A DNA stretch of 64,000 nt from Clostridiales bacterium (GTDB lineage: Bacteria; Bacillota; Clostridia; Christensenellales; Pumilibacteraceae): the NCBI GenBank assembly GCA_029070965.1, contig JAIEBI010000020.1:1-64000 (forward strand). The letters are read 5' to 3'. The notes beneath the pieces are model-generated. The model was not told where the DNA came from, did no database searches, and saw only the letters and a list, made by a program, of their open reading frames with translations. The position numbers were made by a program, and so were the translations under genes. Every line of letters begins with the position of its first letter. The stretch's first letter is position 1. Positions 16,329 to 24,959 of this stretch are shown piece after piece.

Positions 16329-16357
16329 ATTATAACATATGCGAAAACTAATTGCAA
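16329..16357 (-). promoter_or_regulatory. Promoter of the TlpA-like lipoprotein gene
   Basis: TTGCAA (16352-16357) and perfect TATAAT (16329-16334) with a 17-base spacer. The transcript would start at about 16322. Confidence 0.72.
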
Positions 16358-16502
16358 GTGTTTTTAGATAATTTTATATGCGTGTGTGTACTTATGTGAT
16401 TTGTGTTGCGTTACACCCGAATAGCTTTGTGTCGTTAATAATTGCTCAGCGCCATCTTTTCAATTCGAAATTTAAAAAGGTGAGTTTTCCTGCGCAGTTA
16501 CA

Positions 16503-17798
16503 TCACGGGCCGGTTATAATGATATGTTCTATATCGGGTTTGCTTTCGATAAGCTTTTTCATTCTCGCTACAAAGCGATGATAAAAGTCTATAACGTTGC
16601 CGATATGCTTCTTGATAGCGACGTCGTGCGGCATATAATGCTGCGACTCATCGTCATCTGTCATAAAGAATATAGAAAAATTCTTTGCGAAGTCTTGTTG
16701 TATAGCTTTATCATAGTCTGTTCTTAACATCTCGGCGCTTGCGGTAATTTCATCCAGCATTTCCAGTATTTGCGGCACCGTGAAATAATTACATCCCCAA
16801 TGGTCAAATTCGTGTTTGTTGCATTGTTCCTCGGCAGTCTGATAATTCTTCGGCATATATGCGTCAAAATACTTTGTTAAAAAGTAATACAAAAAGCATT
16901 CTAAATCGTCTTCTCCTATATAAAATGCGTAGTCTACGTAAGGATGCAATCGGATTTCATGCTCATTCTTAGATACACCGCAAAAGCTGAATTCGCCCCC
17001 GCCGTTGTATACTTCCCGTATTTTGATTTTGAACTCCATGTCTTCTTGCGAGTCTTTGATAATACGGAATATAGTATCGTCATCGACTTCAAAGCCGTAG
17101 TTCTCGTCGATTTCCCAATCGACGTTTAGCTTCTTAATGAGTTGCTTAATTATCGGATTACTGTTGACAATCATCTCACTATCCTGTCCGTCAAAGCTCA
17201 AACCGAACCATATACCGTATTCACTAAGAAATATCAAATGCACGTTGCCCTGACTCTTGAACGGATATTTGGTATGTAAGTCGTAATGGCGGCCATTGAT
17301 TGATACGTATTTTGTTTGACCGTCGCGTTCATAAAATCGAATTACGTATTCCAAGTGAAAGTTGGAAAAAAGCGTATTCCCCTTGCGCACTTCCATTATA
17401 TCGTCGTTGATGACCATTCGGAAATTTTCCGAATCCTCGGTAGCCACGTAGCACGACGCCGTGGAAAAATATTTAGAACACGCCTTTTGCGGAATGTCCT
17501 TTTGTTTATCCACGCGATAACCGTACGGCTCCAAAACCGATTTAACCATTCGCCCTATCATCTTGCGCGTAAAATCGTCACGCAAATCAATGGATTTGTT
17601 ATTATCCGAATCGCAAAATTCCTCAATCTCCTTTACGCACCCCGCAAGCGCAGGCTTGCCGAACTCCGACATGTCCATCATTTTCAAAATGTTTTCCCGC
17701 CAGCTGATAATGTTGAAAATCCGCCGCGCGTCGGCGTTGTCCTTAAACTTGCCACAGGTCGGATTAGCCGCGATAAACTGCTCGAAAGTCGTTTTCAT
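16503..17798 (-). CDS. Hypothetical protein, 431 aa, cytoplasmic
   Basis: 431 residues without signal peptide or membrane helix. The N-terminus (FEQFIAANPTCGKFKDNADA, then RRIFNIISWRENILKMMDM) reads as a helical domain that I believe recurs at the start of other clostridial hypothetical proteins. The centre (FSNFHLEYVIRFYERDG, YGIWFGLSFDGQDSEMIV) looks like an alpha/beta fold; the C-terminal third is helical. No catalytic motif is recognised. It has its own promoter and is less GC-rich than its neighbours, so it may be an accessory gene. Restriction- or stress-related roles would be guesses. Confidence 0.8.
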   Translation of the reverse strand: MKTTFEQFIAANPTCGKFKDNADARRIFNIISWRENILKMMDMSEFGKPALAGCVKEIEEFCDSDNNKSIDLRDDFTRKMIGRMVKSVLEPYGYRVDKQKDIPQKACSKYFSTASCYVATEDSENFRMVINDDIMEVRKGNTLFSNFHLEYVIRFYERDGQTKYVSINGRHYDLHTKYPFKSQGNVHLIFLSEYGIWFGLSFDGQDSEMIVNSNPIIKQLIKKLNVDWEIDENYGFEVDDDTIFRIIKDSQEDMEFKIKIREVYNGGGEFSFCGVSKNEHEIRLHPYVDYAFYIGEDDLECFLYYFLTKYFDAYMPKNYQTAEEQCNKHEFDHWGCNYFTVPQILEMLDEITASAEMLRTDYDKAIQQDFAKNFSIFFMTDDDESQHYMPHDVAIKKHIGNVIDFYHRFVARMKKLIESKPDIEHIIITGP

Positions 17799-17833
17799 TT
17801 TGCATACCTCTTTATAGATGTGTTTTCACATAT

Positions 17834-17862
17834 ATGATAACACGCGTTTACAGCCTTGTCAA
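17834..17862 (-). promoter_or_regulatory. Promoter of the 431-aa hypothetical gene
   Basis: Perfect TTGACA (17857-17862) and TATCAT (17834-17839) with a 17-base spacer. ATGTG-AAAA-CACAT (17820-17833) makes a small hairpin in the leader. Confidence 0.65.
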
Positions 17863-17894
17863 GGGTTTCGCGTGGGTTTCGGCATAATTTTTTC

Positions 17895-17926
17895 CACAAC
17901 AAAAGCCCTTGATAATCAAGGGCTTT
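17895..17926 (-). terminator. Terminator of the GGGtGRT operon
   Basis: AAAGCCCTTGA and TCAAGGGCTTT pair around three bases and are followed on the minus strand by TTTTGTTGT. Confidence 0.82.
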
Positions 17927-17954
17927 GTTTGATTAGCATTATTTAATTAAAAAT

Positions 17955-18953
17955 TTATTTCGCAAGGCTTACTGCAACAGCGCAAGCGACGGTCGCGCCG
18001 ACCATGGGGTTGTTGCCCATGCCGATAAGACCCATCATCTCGACGTGCGCGGGAACGGACGAGCTGCCCGCAAACTGCGCGTCGCTGTGCATACGGCCCA
18101 TCGTGTCGGTCATGCCGTATGAGGCGGGACCCGCCGCAACGTTGTCGGGGTGAAGCGTTCTGCCCGTGCCGCCGCCGCTGGCGACCGAGAAGTATTTTTT
18201 GTCGTTTTCTTGGCACCATTTTTTGTACGTGCCGGCTACGGGGTGCTGGAAGCGGGTCGGGTTGGTGGAGTTGCCCGTAATGGACACGTCAACCTTTTCC
18301 TGACGCATGATAGCCACGCCCTCGCTTACGTCGTCCGCGCCGTAGCAACGCACCTTGGCGCGCTCGCCGTCGCTGAACGGCACCTCGCGCACGATTTTAA
18401 GCTCGCCGGTAAAGTAGTCATATTTGGTTTCTACGTACGTAAAGCCGTTGATACGCGAAATTATGTACGCCGCGTCCTTGCCCAAGCCGTTGAGTATAAC
18501 GCGAAGCGGTTTTTTGCGCGCCTTGTTGGCGTTGCGCGCAATGCCGATAGCGCCTTCCGCCGCAGCAAACGATTCGTGTCCGGCAAGGAAAGCAAAGCAG
18601 TCCGTTTCTTCTCTAAGCAGCATTGCGCCGAGGTTGCCGTGGCCCAAACCGACCTTGCGCTGGTCGGCAACGCTGCCGGGAATGCAGAACGATTGCAGAC
18701 CCAAGCCGATGCATTCCGCCGCTTCCGCCGCGCTCTTTACGCCCTTTTTGAAGGCGATGGCGCAGCCTACCGTGTACGCCCACACCGCGTTTTCGAACGC
18801 TATGGGCTGAACGCCCTTTACTATTTCCTCAACGTTCACGCCGTGCTTCAAGCAAAGGTCGCGCGCCTCCTCCAAGGAAGCGATGCCGTACTTTTTGAGC
18901 TCGGCGTTGATTTTGTCTATTCTTCTTTCGTATCCTTCAAACGTGATAGCCAT
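17955..18953 (-). CDS. GGGtGRT protein
   Basis: 332 residues. The family name motif is present as SVASGGGTGRTLHPDN near residue 255, and the conserved ending GMGNNPMVGATVACAVAVSLAK is intact. The N-terminal part (FEGYERRIDKINAELKKYGI) fits the family throughout. The biochemical function is not established. The gene follows a NifU-like scaffold gene by 14 bases, the pairing seen for this family, which hints at Fe-S or thiol chemistry. AGGAGG precedes the ATG. It is probably co-transcribed with the scaffold gene from the promoter at 19698-19726. Confidence 0.95.
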   Translation of the reverse strand: MAITFEGYERRIDKINAELKKYGIASLEEARDLCLKHGVNVEEIVKGVQPIAFENAVWAYTVGCAIAFKKGVKSAAEAAECIGLGLQSFCIPGSVADQRKVGLGHGNLGAMLLREETDCFAFLAGHESFAAAEGAIGIARNANKARKKPLRVILNGLGKDAAYIISRINGFTYVETKYDYFTGELKIVREVPFSDGERAKVRCYGADDVSEGVAIMRQEKVDVSITGNSTNPTRFQHPVAGTYKKWCQENDKKYFSVASGGGTGRTLHPDNVAAGPASYGMTDTMGRMHSDAQFAGSSSVPAHVEMMGLIGMGNNPMVGATVACAVAVSLAK

Positions 18954-18967
18954 GTTACTCTACCTCC

Positions 18968-19660
18968 TTACTCGTTGCGCGGCACTATGTACTTAGCCGC
19001 ATTCTCGAAACGGCCGTAGTGCTTTTTGGCTTTTTCGAGCGCTTCGTTGCCGCTGACGCCTTCCGACACCAGCTTCATCATTACGCCGAGGTTTACGTAC
19101 TCGTAGCCGATGATCTCGCCGTTTTTATCCAGCGCGACGCGGGTTACGTAGCCTTCCGCCATTTCAAGATAGCGCGGGCCTTTGAGCTTGGTGGAATACA
19201 TCGTGCCCACCTGACTGCGCAAGCCTTTGCCGAGGTCTTCCAATCCCGCACCTACGGGCAAGCCCGCGTCCGAGAAAGCCGACTGGCTGCGGCCGTAAAC
19301 GATTTGCAAGAACAGCTCGCGCATAGCAACGTTGATAGCGTCGCAAACAAGGTCGGTGTTAAGCGCTTCGAGCAGCGTCTTCCCAGGGAGAATTTCCGCC
19401 GCCATAGCCGCCGAGTGCGTCATACCCGAGCAGCCGATGGTTTCGACCAACGCTTCCTCGATAATGCCGTCCTTGATGTTGAGCGTAAGCTTGCAGGTGC
19501 CCTGCTGGGGCGCACAGCAACCGCAGCCGTGCGTAAGCCCGCTGATATCCTTGATATCGTAGGCTTTGACCCACTTGCCCTCTTCGGGAATGGGCGCCGG
19601 TCCGTGATTGCAACCTTTTGCCACGCATTGCATATTTTGTACTTCGCGTGAATATTGCAT
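18968..19660 (-). CDS. NifU-like iron-sulfur scaffold-type protein, GGGtGRT partner
   Basis: 230 residues from ATG 19660. A NifU N-terminal-type fold is seen in LTLNIKDGIIEEALVETIGC, then SGMTHSAAMAAEILPGKTLLEAL. Cysteines cluster at CVAKGC and GCGCC near the N-terminus, with a further one in TIGCSG, suitable for cluster or metal binding. The C-terminal part (AEGYVTRVALDKNGEIIGYE) is an extension beyond standard NifU. A longer frame starting at 19726 overlaps the promoter; ATG 19660 has GGAGGAG upstream. It is the first gene of a two-gene operon with the GGGtGRT protein. The role is probably in Fe-S or sulfur metabolism. Confidence 0.88.
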   Translation of the reverse strand: MQYSREVQNMQCVAKGCNHGPAPIPEEGKWVKAYDIKDISGLTHGCGCCAPQQGTCKLTLNIKDGIIEEALVETIGCSGMTHSAAMAAEILPGKTLLEALNTDLVCDAINVAMRELFLQIVYGRSQSAFSDAGLPVGAGLEDLGKGLRSQVGTMYSTKLKGPRYLEMAEGYVTRVALDKNGEIIGYEYVNLGVMMKLVSEGVSGNEALEKAKKHYGRFENAAKYIVPRNE

Positions 19661-19697
19661 AAAAAACAACTCCTCCGTAAAAAGTTTTTGCTTAATG

Positions 19698-19726
19698 ATT
19701 ATAACACAGCATAAAAAAAATTGCAA
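19698..19726 (-). promoter_or_regulatory. Promoter of the NifU-like/GGGtGRT operon
   Basis: TTGCAA (19721-19726) and perfect TATAAT (19698-19703) with a 17-base, T-rich spacer. Confidence 0.75.
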
Positions 19727-19770
19727 TACTTTTTAATTCCGAATTCATAATTCCGAATTCCGAATTATTC

Positions 19771-19799
19771 TTGCTATCTCTTTCCGTTTGCGCTATACT
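19771..19799 (+). promoter_or_regulatory. Promoter of the 340-aa membrane-anchored protein gene
   Basis: TTGCTA (19771-19776) and TATACT (19794-19799) with a 17-base spacer; the ATG follows at 19832. Confidence 0.55.
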
Positions 19800-19831
19800 A
19801 TATATAATATACAAACAAAAACGGAGTAGTT

Positions 19832-20854
19832 ATGAACAAGGCGTTAAAGAAAACCCTTAAAATAACGGGAATAGTTTTGGCAACGATAGTCGGGTTGTTT
19901 TTGTTGCTGTACCTGATTTTGTTTTTTATCGGCTTGGGCAAGTACGGCGACGCGCGCGATATTCGCAAGTACGTTTGCGTAGTACCCGAAATTAACAGCG
20001 GCTGGGCGCCGCAGGGCATTGCCTACGCCGGCGACGGCAATTATATACAAACAGGCTACGACGGCGATAACAACGTAGTTGTGTATTTCGGCAAGGGAGA
20101 AAGCTTTAAGCGCATAGTCGCCGTAGACGACAAAGGCAAGACGGCAAAGGGCCATGCCGGCGGCGTGGCGTGTACCAAGGACAGCGTGTACTTAGCCAAC
20201 GATTACTCTCTTTTGCGGCTTGAACTGAGCGCGATTAAGTCCGCCAAAGCGGGCGGCAAGGTAAAGGTGGCGCAAACCATACCGGTAGACAACCGCGCCG
20301 CGTACTGTTACAGCGACAACGATTACTTGTACGTGGGCGAATTTTACCGCGCGGGCAATTACGAAACTGACAAAGCCCATTACTACACCACCCCGAGCGG
20401 CGAAAAGAACAAGGCAATCGTGTCGTGCTACAAGCTTGACGAAAACGGATTGATTTGCGAAGACGGCGTACAGCCCTACCCCGAATACTGCATATCTATT
20501 ACGGGACTTGTACAGGGGTTTGCAATCAAGGACGGCACGGCGGTGTTGTCGCGCTCGTACGGACTGGTCGATTCGGAACTGCAATACCACACACTGCCCA
20601 AAGACGGCGGCGCGCAAATAACGGTATCGTTCAAAAAGAACGAAGCTGCGCAAAAAATGCAAGTGCCGCTGTACTATCTGGACGGCAAAACAAAATTCAA
20701 AACGCTCACTCTCCCCTCGTTCTCGGAGGACATAACAATAGTAAACGACCGCGTTGTGGTGACAAACGAGGCCTCCGCCAATAAATACTTTGTCGGCAAA
20801 CTATTCGGCGCGAACAAGGTGTATTCGTACCCGCTGTATAAAAAGACAAAATAA
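19832..20854 (+). CDS. Membrane-anchored beta-propeller-like protein, unknown function
   Basis: 340 residues. A basic N-terminus (MNKALKKTLK) leads into one long membrane helix at about 11-34, without a lipobox. The exported part looks like repeated four-stranded blades: WAPQGIAYAGDGNYIQTGYD, then GHAGGVACTKDSVYLANDYS, then RAAYCYSDNDYLYVGEFY, and SEDITIVNDRVVVTNEA. This resembles YncE/SMP-30/phytase-like propellers, but no active-site set is clear. GGAG lies seven bases before the ATG. It is a single-gene plus-strand unit between two minus-strand operons. Confidence 0.8.
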   Translation: MNKALKKTLKITGIVLATIVGLFLLLYLILFFIGLGKYGDARDIRKYVCVVPEINSGWAPQGIAYAGDGNYIQTGYDGDNNVVVYFGKGESFKRIVAVDDKGKTAKGHAGGVACTKDSVYLANDYSLLRLELSAIKSAKAGGKVKVAQTIPVDNRAAYCYSDNDYLYVGEFYRAGNYETDKAHYYTTPSGEKNKAIVSCYKLDENGLICEDGVQPYPEYCISITGLVQGFAIKDGTAVLSRSYGLVDSELQYHTLPKDGGAQITVSFKKNEAAQKMQVPLYYLDGKTKFKTLTLPSFSEDITIVNDRVVVTNEASANKYFVGKLFGANKVYSYPLYKKTK

Positions 20855-20860
20855 AAGTAA

Positions 20861-20895
20861 AAGGTTGAGATACTAAATCCCGACCTTATTTTATA
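20861..20895. terminator. Weak bidirectional terminator between convergent genes
   Basis: AAGGTTG (20861-20867) pairs with CGACCTT (20881-20887) across a 13-base loop and is followed by ATTTTAT on the plus strand. It would serve the 19832 gene and perhaps sbcC from the other side. Confidence 0.4.
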
Positions 20896-20899
20896 ATTA

Positions 20900-20924
20900 T
20901 TAATTCTGCATTCTTAATTCTTAA
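20900..20924. repeat. Dispersed AAGAATTAAGAATGC-type repeat, copy 2
   Basis: Twenty-five bases identical, in inverted orientation, to 8663-8687. It lies between the convergent 340-aa gene and sbcC. Confidence 0.6.
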
Positions 20925-20927
20925 CTA

Positions 20928-23654
20928 TCATTGCTTTATCCTGCTGCCGCAAGTGTCGGTAGCTTCCTCTACCGTGACGGTAAACGGCATGCGCGATATA
21001 AGCGCTTCGGCGTGAGTGATTACACCCACCAAACAATCCTTGCTGAGCGATTCCAGCGCGCCGTAAACGACGTCGATAAGATCCTCGTCCAGCGTGCCGA
21101 AGCCCTCGTCCAAAAAGAAGAAAGCGTTGTTGCCGCGGCTTTGCGTGCGGGCAATCGCTATCGCCACAGACAGCGACGCCAAAAACAGCTCGCCGCCCGA
21201 CAGCGTGTCCGTCTTGCGGAACTTGCCCTCGTTAAGGTAGTCGGACACCATAAAGCCGTTAATCTTGTCGTAGCACATTGTGTATTTGCCGCTTGACAGC
21301 TCGCTCAAAATTTCGCCCGCGACGGCGGTAAATTCCACTATGTATTCCGCCGCGACAAAGTTAAGCATCGCCTTATTCTTAGTCATATCGGCTATGACCT
21401 TGTACAAGTCGGCGCGCTTTTTCAGCGCGGCAAGCTCGGCGTTAAGCTCGGACAGCTCGTCGCACTTTTGCGACAGCGCTTCTGCCTCCACCTGCTTGAC
21501 CGCTATGTCCTTGTTATATTCGGCAATGCGGGTCTTTACCCGTTCAAGCTCGTCGCGCTTTTCGGTATAAGCGCCCTCGTCGAATTCGGGACTGTCCACA
21601 GGACAATCTGCTTTGGCGGAGGCAAGCGAGTTTTCTATTGCCGCGACTGCCGCAGTCGCCGCCTGCAACGCGCCGACAAGCGTTTTGCGCTTAGTATCAA
21701 CCGCGCTAAGCCGCGCGTCAACCTCGGCAAGCTCGGTCTTGACCTTGGCTATATCGCCGTCCGTCTTGCCGCACGACTGCCCCAGCTCTGTTTTGTAGTT
21801 TTCCGATTTTTGTTTGAGCTCGACAAGCGCGCCCTCTAACGCTTTACTCTCCGCACCGAGCGCCGCAATCGCGGGCGTATGCTTAACAAGTAAGTCCCCC
21901 GATGCGTTAGCCTTTTCGGCGGCTTTTTTGCAATCGTCAAGCGCGGCGGCAAGGCTTTTGTAAACGTCGGGCACAACGCACGTTTGCGCAATTTTGTTTT
22001 CGGTTTCGGCACGATTGCGCTCGGCGGATTGTATATCTTTATCCAAATTGTCGTAATCGGCTTTGGCACGGTCGGAATGTTTTACACACTCGGCGTGCAT
22101 GCCTTGCGCTTCTTTCAGCTTTTGCTTGGCGGCTTCTGACTCGGCTTTGCGTTTTTCTACGTCGGTATCCCCCGCCTCGTGTTCGCCGTCGTACACCCCG
22201 CCGCATACGGGACAGGTATCGCCGCTGTGCAGCTCGGCACGCACCGCCGCCGCGTGCGAGTGTAGCTGCGCCGCGGACAGCGCCGCCGCACAGGTTTCCA
22301 CCTCCGCATTCGCCTGCTCGACAGCCTTTTCAAGCTCGGCAAGGCGGGCAGCGTACTGCTCAATCACACCCAACTGTTTATTTCGGTTTTCGGCATACTC
22401 GGCAAGCGCCGCGACAATCTTTTTCCTATCGGCGTCCAACTCCGAATATCTATCAAGTTCGGCAAGCAGTTTTCCCTTTGCTTCGGTTATGTCGGCAACC
22501 GACACGTCATCGCCGCCGAGTGCCGACACCGCAAACGCGAGCCCCGAAGATTTATTTTCCACGCCGTTTGCGGCAAGCACGAATTTGTTTAATATTTCTT
22601 TAAGCTGCGCAATATCGCCGTCGTGAGCTTGCTGTAAATTTTTTAATTTCTGTTCCGCCGCCGAAAGCTCGCTGCGCTTTCCGTCCAGCGCGGTTTGCTT
22701 TGTAGCTAATTCTCGCACGGCTACGGCGTACTCGCGGTCGAGAGTGTTGAGCGCCGACAGTCTGTTCAGCTCGTCGCGCAAAAACGCCTGTCGTTTTTCG
22801 TCCTCGGTGTTTACCGATTTTTCAAACTCGTCAAGCGCAGTCTTGGCATCGAATTCTCGCTTTTTCGCGTCGTCCGATTGAAGCATGAGGTTTTTTACCG
22901 CGCTTTGCTTTTCGCGCACGCGAATGAATATATCCCGCACCTTTTCCAGCTCGGCAAGCTCGGCGGCACGCGCGGACAAATCCTTTTCGCATGCGGCAAG
23001 CTTGGTGCGCAGTGATTTTATTTCGTCCTTTTGCTCTTTCAGCTTTTGCGGCGATACCTCGCCCAGCTTGTCGCGCTCGCGTTCGCGCGCCGCTATCTCC
23101 CCGTTCTTTTCGCGCTCATGCACGGACGCATACTTGAACACCTCGCCAAACCGCATAAGCGAAAAAATCTTACCCACCGCTTCTGTTTGCTTTTGCGGCG
23201 TCTTTTTCAGAAACTCGGCATACTCGCCCTGTTCGAGTAGATACACGTTTTTGAACTCCGCCGCTTCCAGCCCGATTATGCCGTATATTATATTGTTAAT
23301 GTCGTCGCTCTTGACGGAGATGGGCGTACCGTTTTTGTACAGAGTACACTCGCTGCCCGCCGTGCCGTCAGCCTTGCGCTTTAACGTGCGCTCCACCACG
23401 TACCGCTCGCCGTCCTCGGAAAATTCCAGCACCACGCGCGCCGAGTTTACCGAAAGATTTATGACGTCACCGAGATTACCCTTGGGGCTTTTGCCGTACA
23501 GCGCGAGCATAATGCAGTCGAAAATAGTGGTCTTGCCCGCACCCGTCTTACCGCAAATGCAAAACAGGTTGCTACGCCCCGCCGCCTCAAAGTCGAGCGT
23601 TTGCTCCTCTATAAACGAATTTATTCCCTCTATCGTAAGTTTTATCGGTTTCAT
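20928..23654 (-). CDS. sbcC: Exonuclease SbcCD subunit C
   Basis: 908 residues, a typical SbcC/Rad50-like SMC ATPase. Walker A GKTGAGKTT lies at 35-43. Two long coiled coils rich in Glu, Lys and Ala surround the zinc hook CPVC near residue 480. The C-terminal lobe has the ABC signature LSGGELFLASL and Walker B FFFLDEGFGTLDE. With SbcD it opens and degrades DNA hairpins and blocked ends. It starts one base after the sbcD stop, so the pair is an operon. The start MKPIKLTIEGINSF matches the family. Confidence 0.96.
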   Translation of the reverse strand: MKPIKLTIEGINSFIEEQTLDFEAAGRSNLFCICGKTGAGKTTIFDCIMLALYGKSPKGNLGDVINLSVNSARVVLEFSEDGERYVVERTLKRKADGTAGSECTLYKNGTPISVKSDDINNIIYGIIGLEAAEFKNVYLLEQGEYAEFLKKTPQKQTEAVGKIFSLMRFGEVFKYASVHEREKNGEIAARERERDKLGEVSPQKLKEQKDEIKSLRTKLAACEKDLSARAAELAELEKVRDIFIRVREKQSAVKNLMLQSDDAKKREFDAKTALDEFEKSVNTEDEKRQAFLRDELNRLSALNTLDREYAVAVRELATKQTALDGKRSELSAAEQKLKNLQQAHDGDIAQLKEILNKFVLAANGVENKSSGLAFAVSALGGDDVSVADITEAKGKLLAELDRYSELDADRKKIVAALAEYAENRNKQLGVIEQYAARLAELEKAVEQANAEVETCAAALSAAQLHSHAAAVRAELHSGDTCPVCGGVYDGEHEAGDTDVEKRKAESEAAKQKLKEAQGMHAECVKHSDRAKADYDNLDKDIQSAERNRAETENKIAQTCVVPDVYKSLAAALDDCKKAAEKANASGDLLVKHTPAIAALGAESKALEGALVELKQKSENYKTELGQSCGKTDGDIAKVKTELAEVDARLSAVDTKRKTLVGALQAATAAVAAIENSLASAKADCPVDSPEFDEGAYTEKRDELERVKTRIAEYNKDIAVKQVEAEALSQKCDELSELNAELAALKKRADLYKVIADMTKNKAMLNFVAAEYIVEFTAVAGEILSELSSGKYTMCYDKINGFMVSDYLNEGKFRKTDTLSGGELFLASLSVAIAIARTQSRGNNAFFFLDEGFGTLDEDLIDVVYGALESLSKDCLVGVITHAEALISRMPFTVTVEEATDTCGSRIKQ

Positions 23655-23655
23655 A

Positions 23656-24855
23656 TTATTCGTCCGCCTCTTTTATAAGTTCGGCAAACACCGCTTTCAG
23701 CTCTGCGCTCGGTTCGGCGTTAAACCTGTGCTTGTAGTACATGTCGAATATTTCACCGTCCGTCAGGTGCGCGCGCCGCTCAACCTTGACGTCGCCGCGC
23801 AGCGTTGCCGTAACTACCAAATCGTTGAACGCGGGGTGCGAACGGATTTGCGCCGTTTCGTCACGGGTGAGCGGTTCGCCGCTGTACTTTATGCGCACAT
23901 AGTCGCCCGAATAAAATTCCAGCTTGCTCATGCATTCGTCAAAGTTGTCGGCGTCCGTTTCGGTAAGATTTTTGCCGGCGGTAAGTATCTTTTGCTCCAC
24001 CGTCTTCTTTTGCGTGTCTATAATGTTGACCGACTTGGTACGGCTCTCGTCGTAGGCGTACTGCAACGGCGAACCGCTGTATTCGGCAAGCGGGCGCTTG
24101 CAAATGCGCAAGTGCTTGTGAACATGCCCGAGCGCGACGTAGTCCGCGCTTTCGGGCAGTATGCTTGTCGGCAATGCCAAAAGCCCGCCCAGCGACTCCG
24201 ACGCTTCCGACTTACTCAAAAATAAGTGCGTACATAAAATGTTGTAGTTATCGTCAAAAAACTCGCATGCGGAAGAGAGCGTTTGCTTTACGCGATCGAC
24301 GTAATCTATATTATAATCCTGCTTTGCCCAGCGCGACAGCCGCGATTCGGCGGGGTACGGAACGAGCGCGATGTTCACCCGTTCGTCTCCCTTTTCCACC
24401 GTTACGCCACCGTACCGCCCGAAAATCTTTATGCGCTGTTTTTGTATGTAGTCCGCCGCGTCAAACAGTCCGAACAAGCTGGGTGGCGGCGTGGGGTCGG
24501 ACAGCGTTTCGCCGTTTAGCGCGGAATAATCCAGCTCGCCCGCCAGCACTATGCCCTGTAAATCGGCAAGCGGCTTGGCGGCGCACATACGGCGCTCGTC
24601 GTCATGGTTGCCGGCAAGCGCGATAACCGCCCTGCCGCGCTCGGCAAGCGTGAGTATGCTTCGGTAAAAAACGCGCTCGGCCTCCGACGTAGGTACCGAC
24701 GTGTCGAATATATCGCCCGCAATAAGCACGACGTCAATATCCTCGACATCGGCGATTTCCGATAGCTGCTTAATAACGTCGCACTGCTCGTCCAGTCGCG
24801 CCGCCTTGTTCAGCTTTTTGCCCAAGTGTAGGTCTGCCGTATGCAAAATTTTCAT
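23656..24855 (-). CDS. sbcD: Exonuclease SbcCD subunit D (metallophosphoesterase)
   Basis: 399 residues from ATG 24855. All nuclease motifs are present: HTADLHLG at residues 5-12, LIAGDIFD, LAGNHDDE and ALGHVHKH. The C-terminal part, which contacts SbcC, includes SGEPLTRDE. It acts as a Mn-dependent nuclease in the SbcCD complex. A frame extension to GTG 24909 lacks family similarity; ATG 24855 begins exactly where SbcD proteins begin, although the AGGAG site is 14 bases away. It diverges from the dnaD-like gene; the two promoters share a palindromic -10 element. Confidence 0.95.
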   Translation of the reverse strand: MKILHTADLHLGKKLNKAARLDEQCDVIKQLSEIADVEDIDVVLIAGDIFDTSVPTSEAERVFYRSILTLAERGRAVIALAGNHDDERRMCAAKPLADLQGIVLAGELDYSALNGETLSDPTPPPSLFGLFDAADYIQKQRIKIFGRYGGVTVEKGDERVNIALVPYPAESRLSRWAKQDYNIDYVDRVKQTLSSACEFFDDNYNILCTHLFLSKSEASESLGGLLALPTSILPESADYVALGHVHKHLRICKRPLAEYSGSPLQYAYDESRTKSVNIIDTQKKTVEQKILTAGKNLTETDADNFDECMSKLEFYSGDYVRIKYSGEPLTRDETAQIRSHPAFNDLVVTATLRGDVKVERRAHLTDGEIFDMYYKHRFNAEPSAELKAVFAELIKEADE

Positions 24856-24912
24856 TTTATGTTTGTACGCTCCTATTTTGACGAAAACGGTTGATAATTT
24901 CGCTTGCACGTG

Positions 24913-24943
24913 GTATTATAATACATACACGGAAAAAATTCAA
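24913..24943 (-). promoter_or_regulatory. sbcDC promoter with palindromic -10 shared by the divergent dnaD-like gene
   Basis: On the minus strand TTGAAT (24938-24943) and TATAAT (24915-24920) are 17 bases apart. GTATTATAATAC (24913-24924) is a perfect palindrome, so it also gives TATAAT on the plus strand (24917-24922), where TTGATA lies at a long 20-base spacing. Confidence 0.55.
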
Positions 24944-24959
24944 GCAAAAGAGGCGCGAG

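Noticed and set aside
22885..24225. A 446-codon Ser-rich plus-strand frame
   Set aside because: It is antisense to sbcC and sbcD, both of which have all family motifs on the minus strand.
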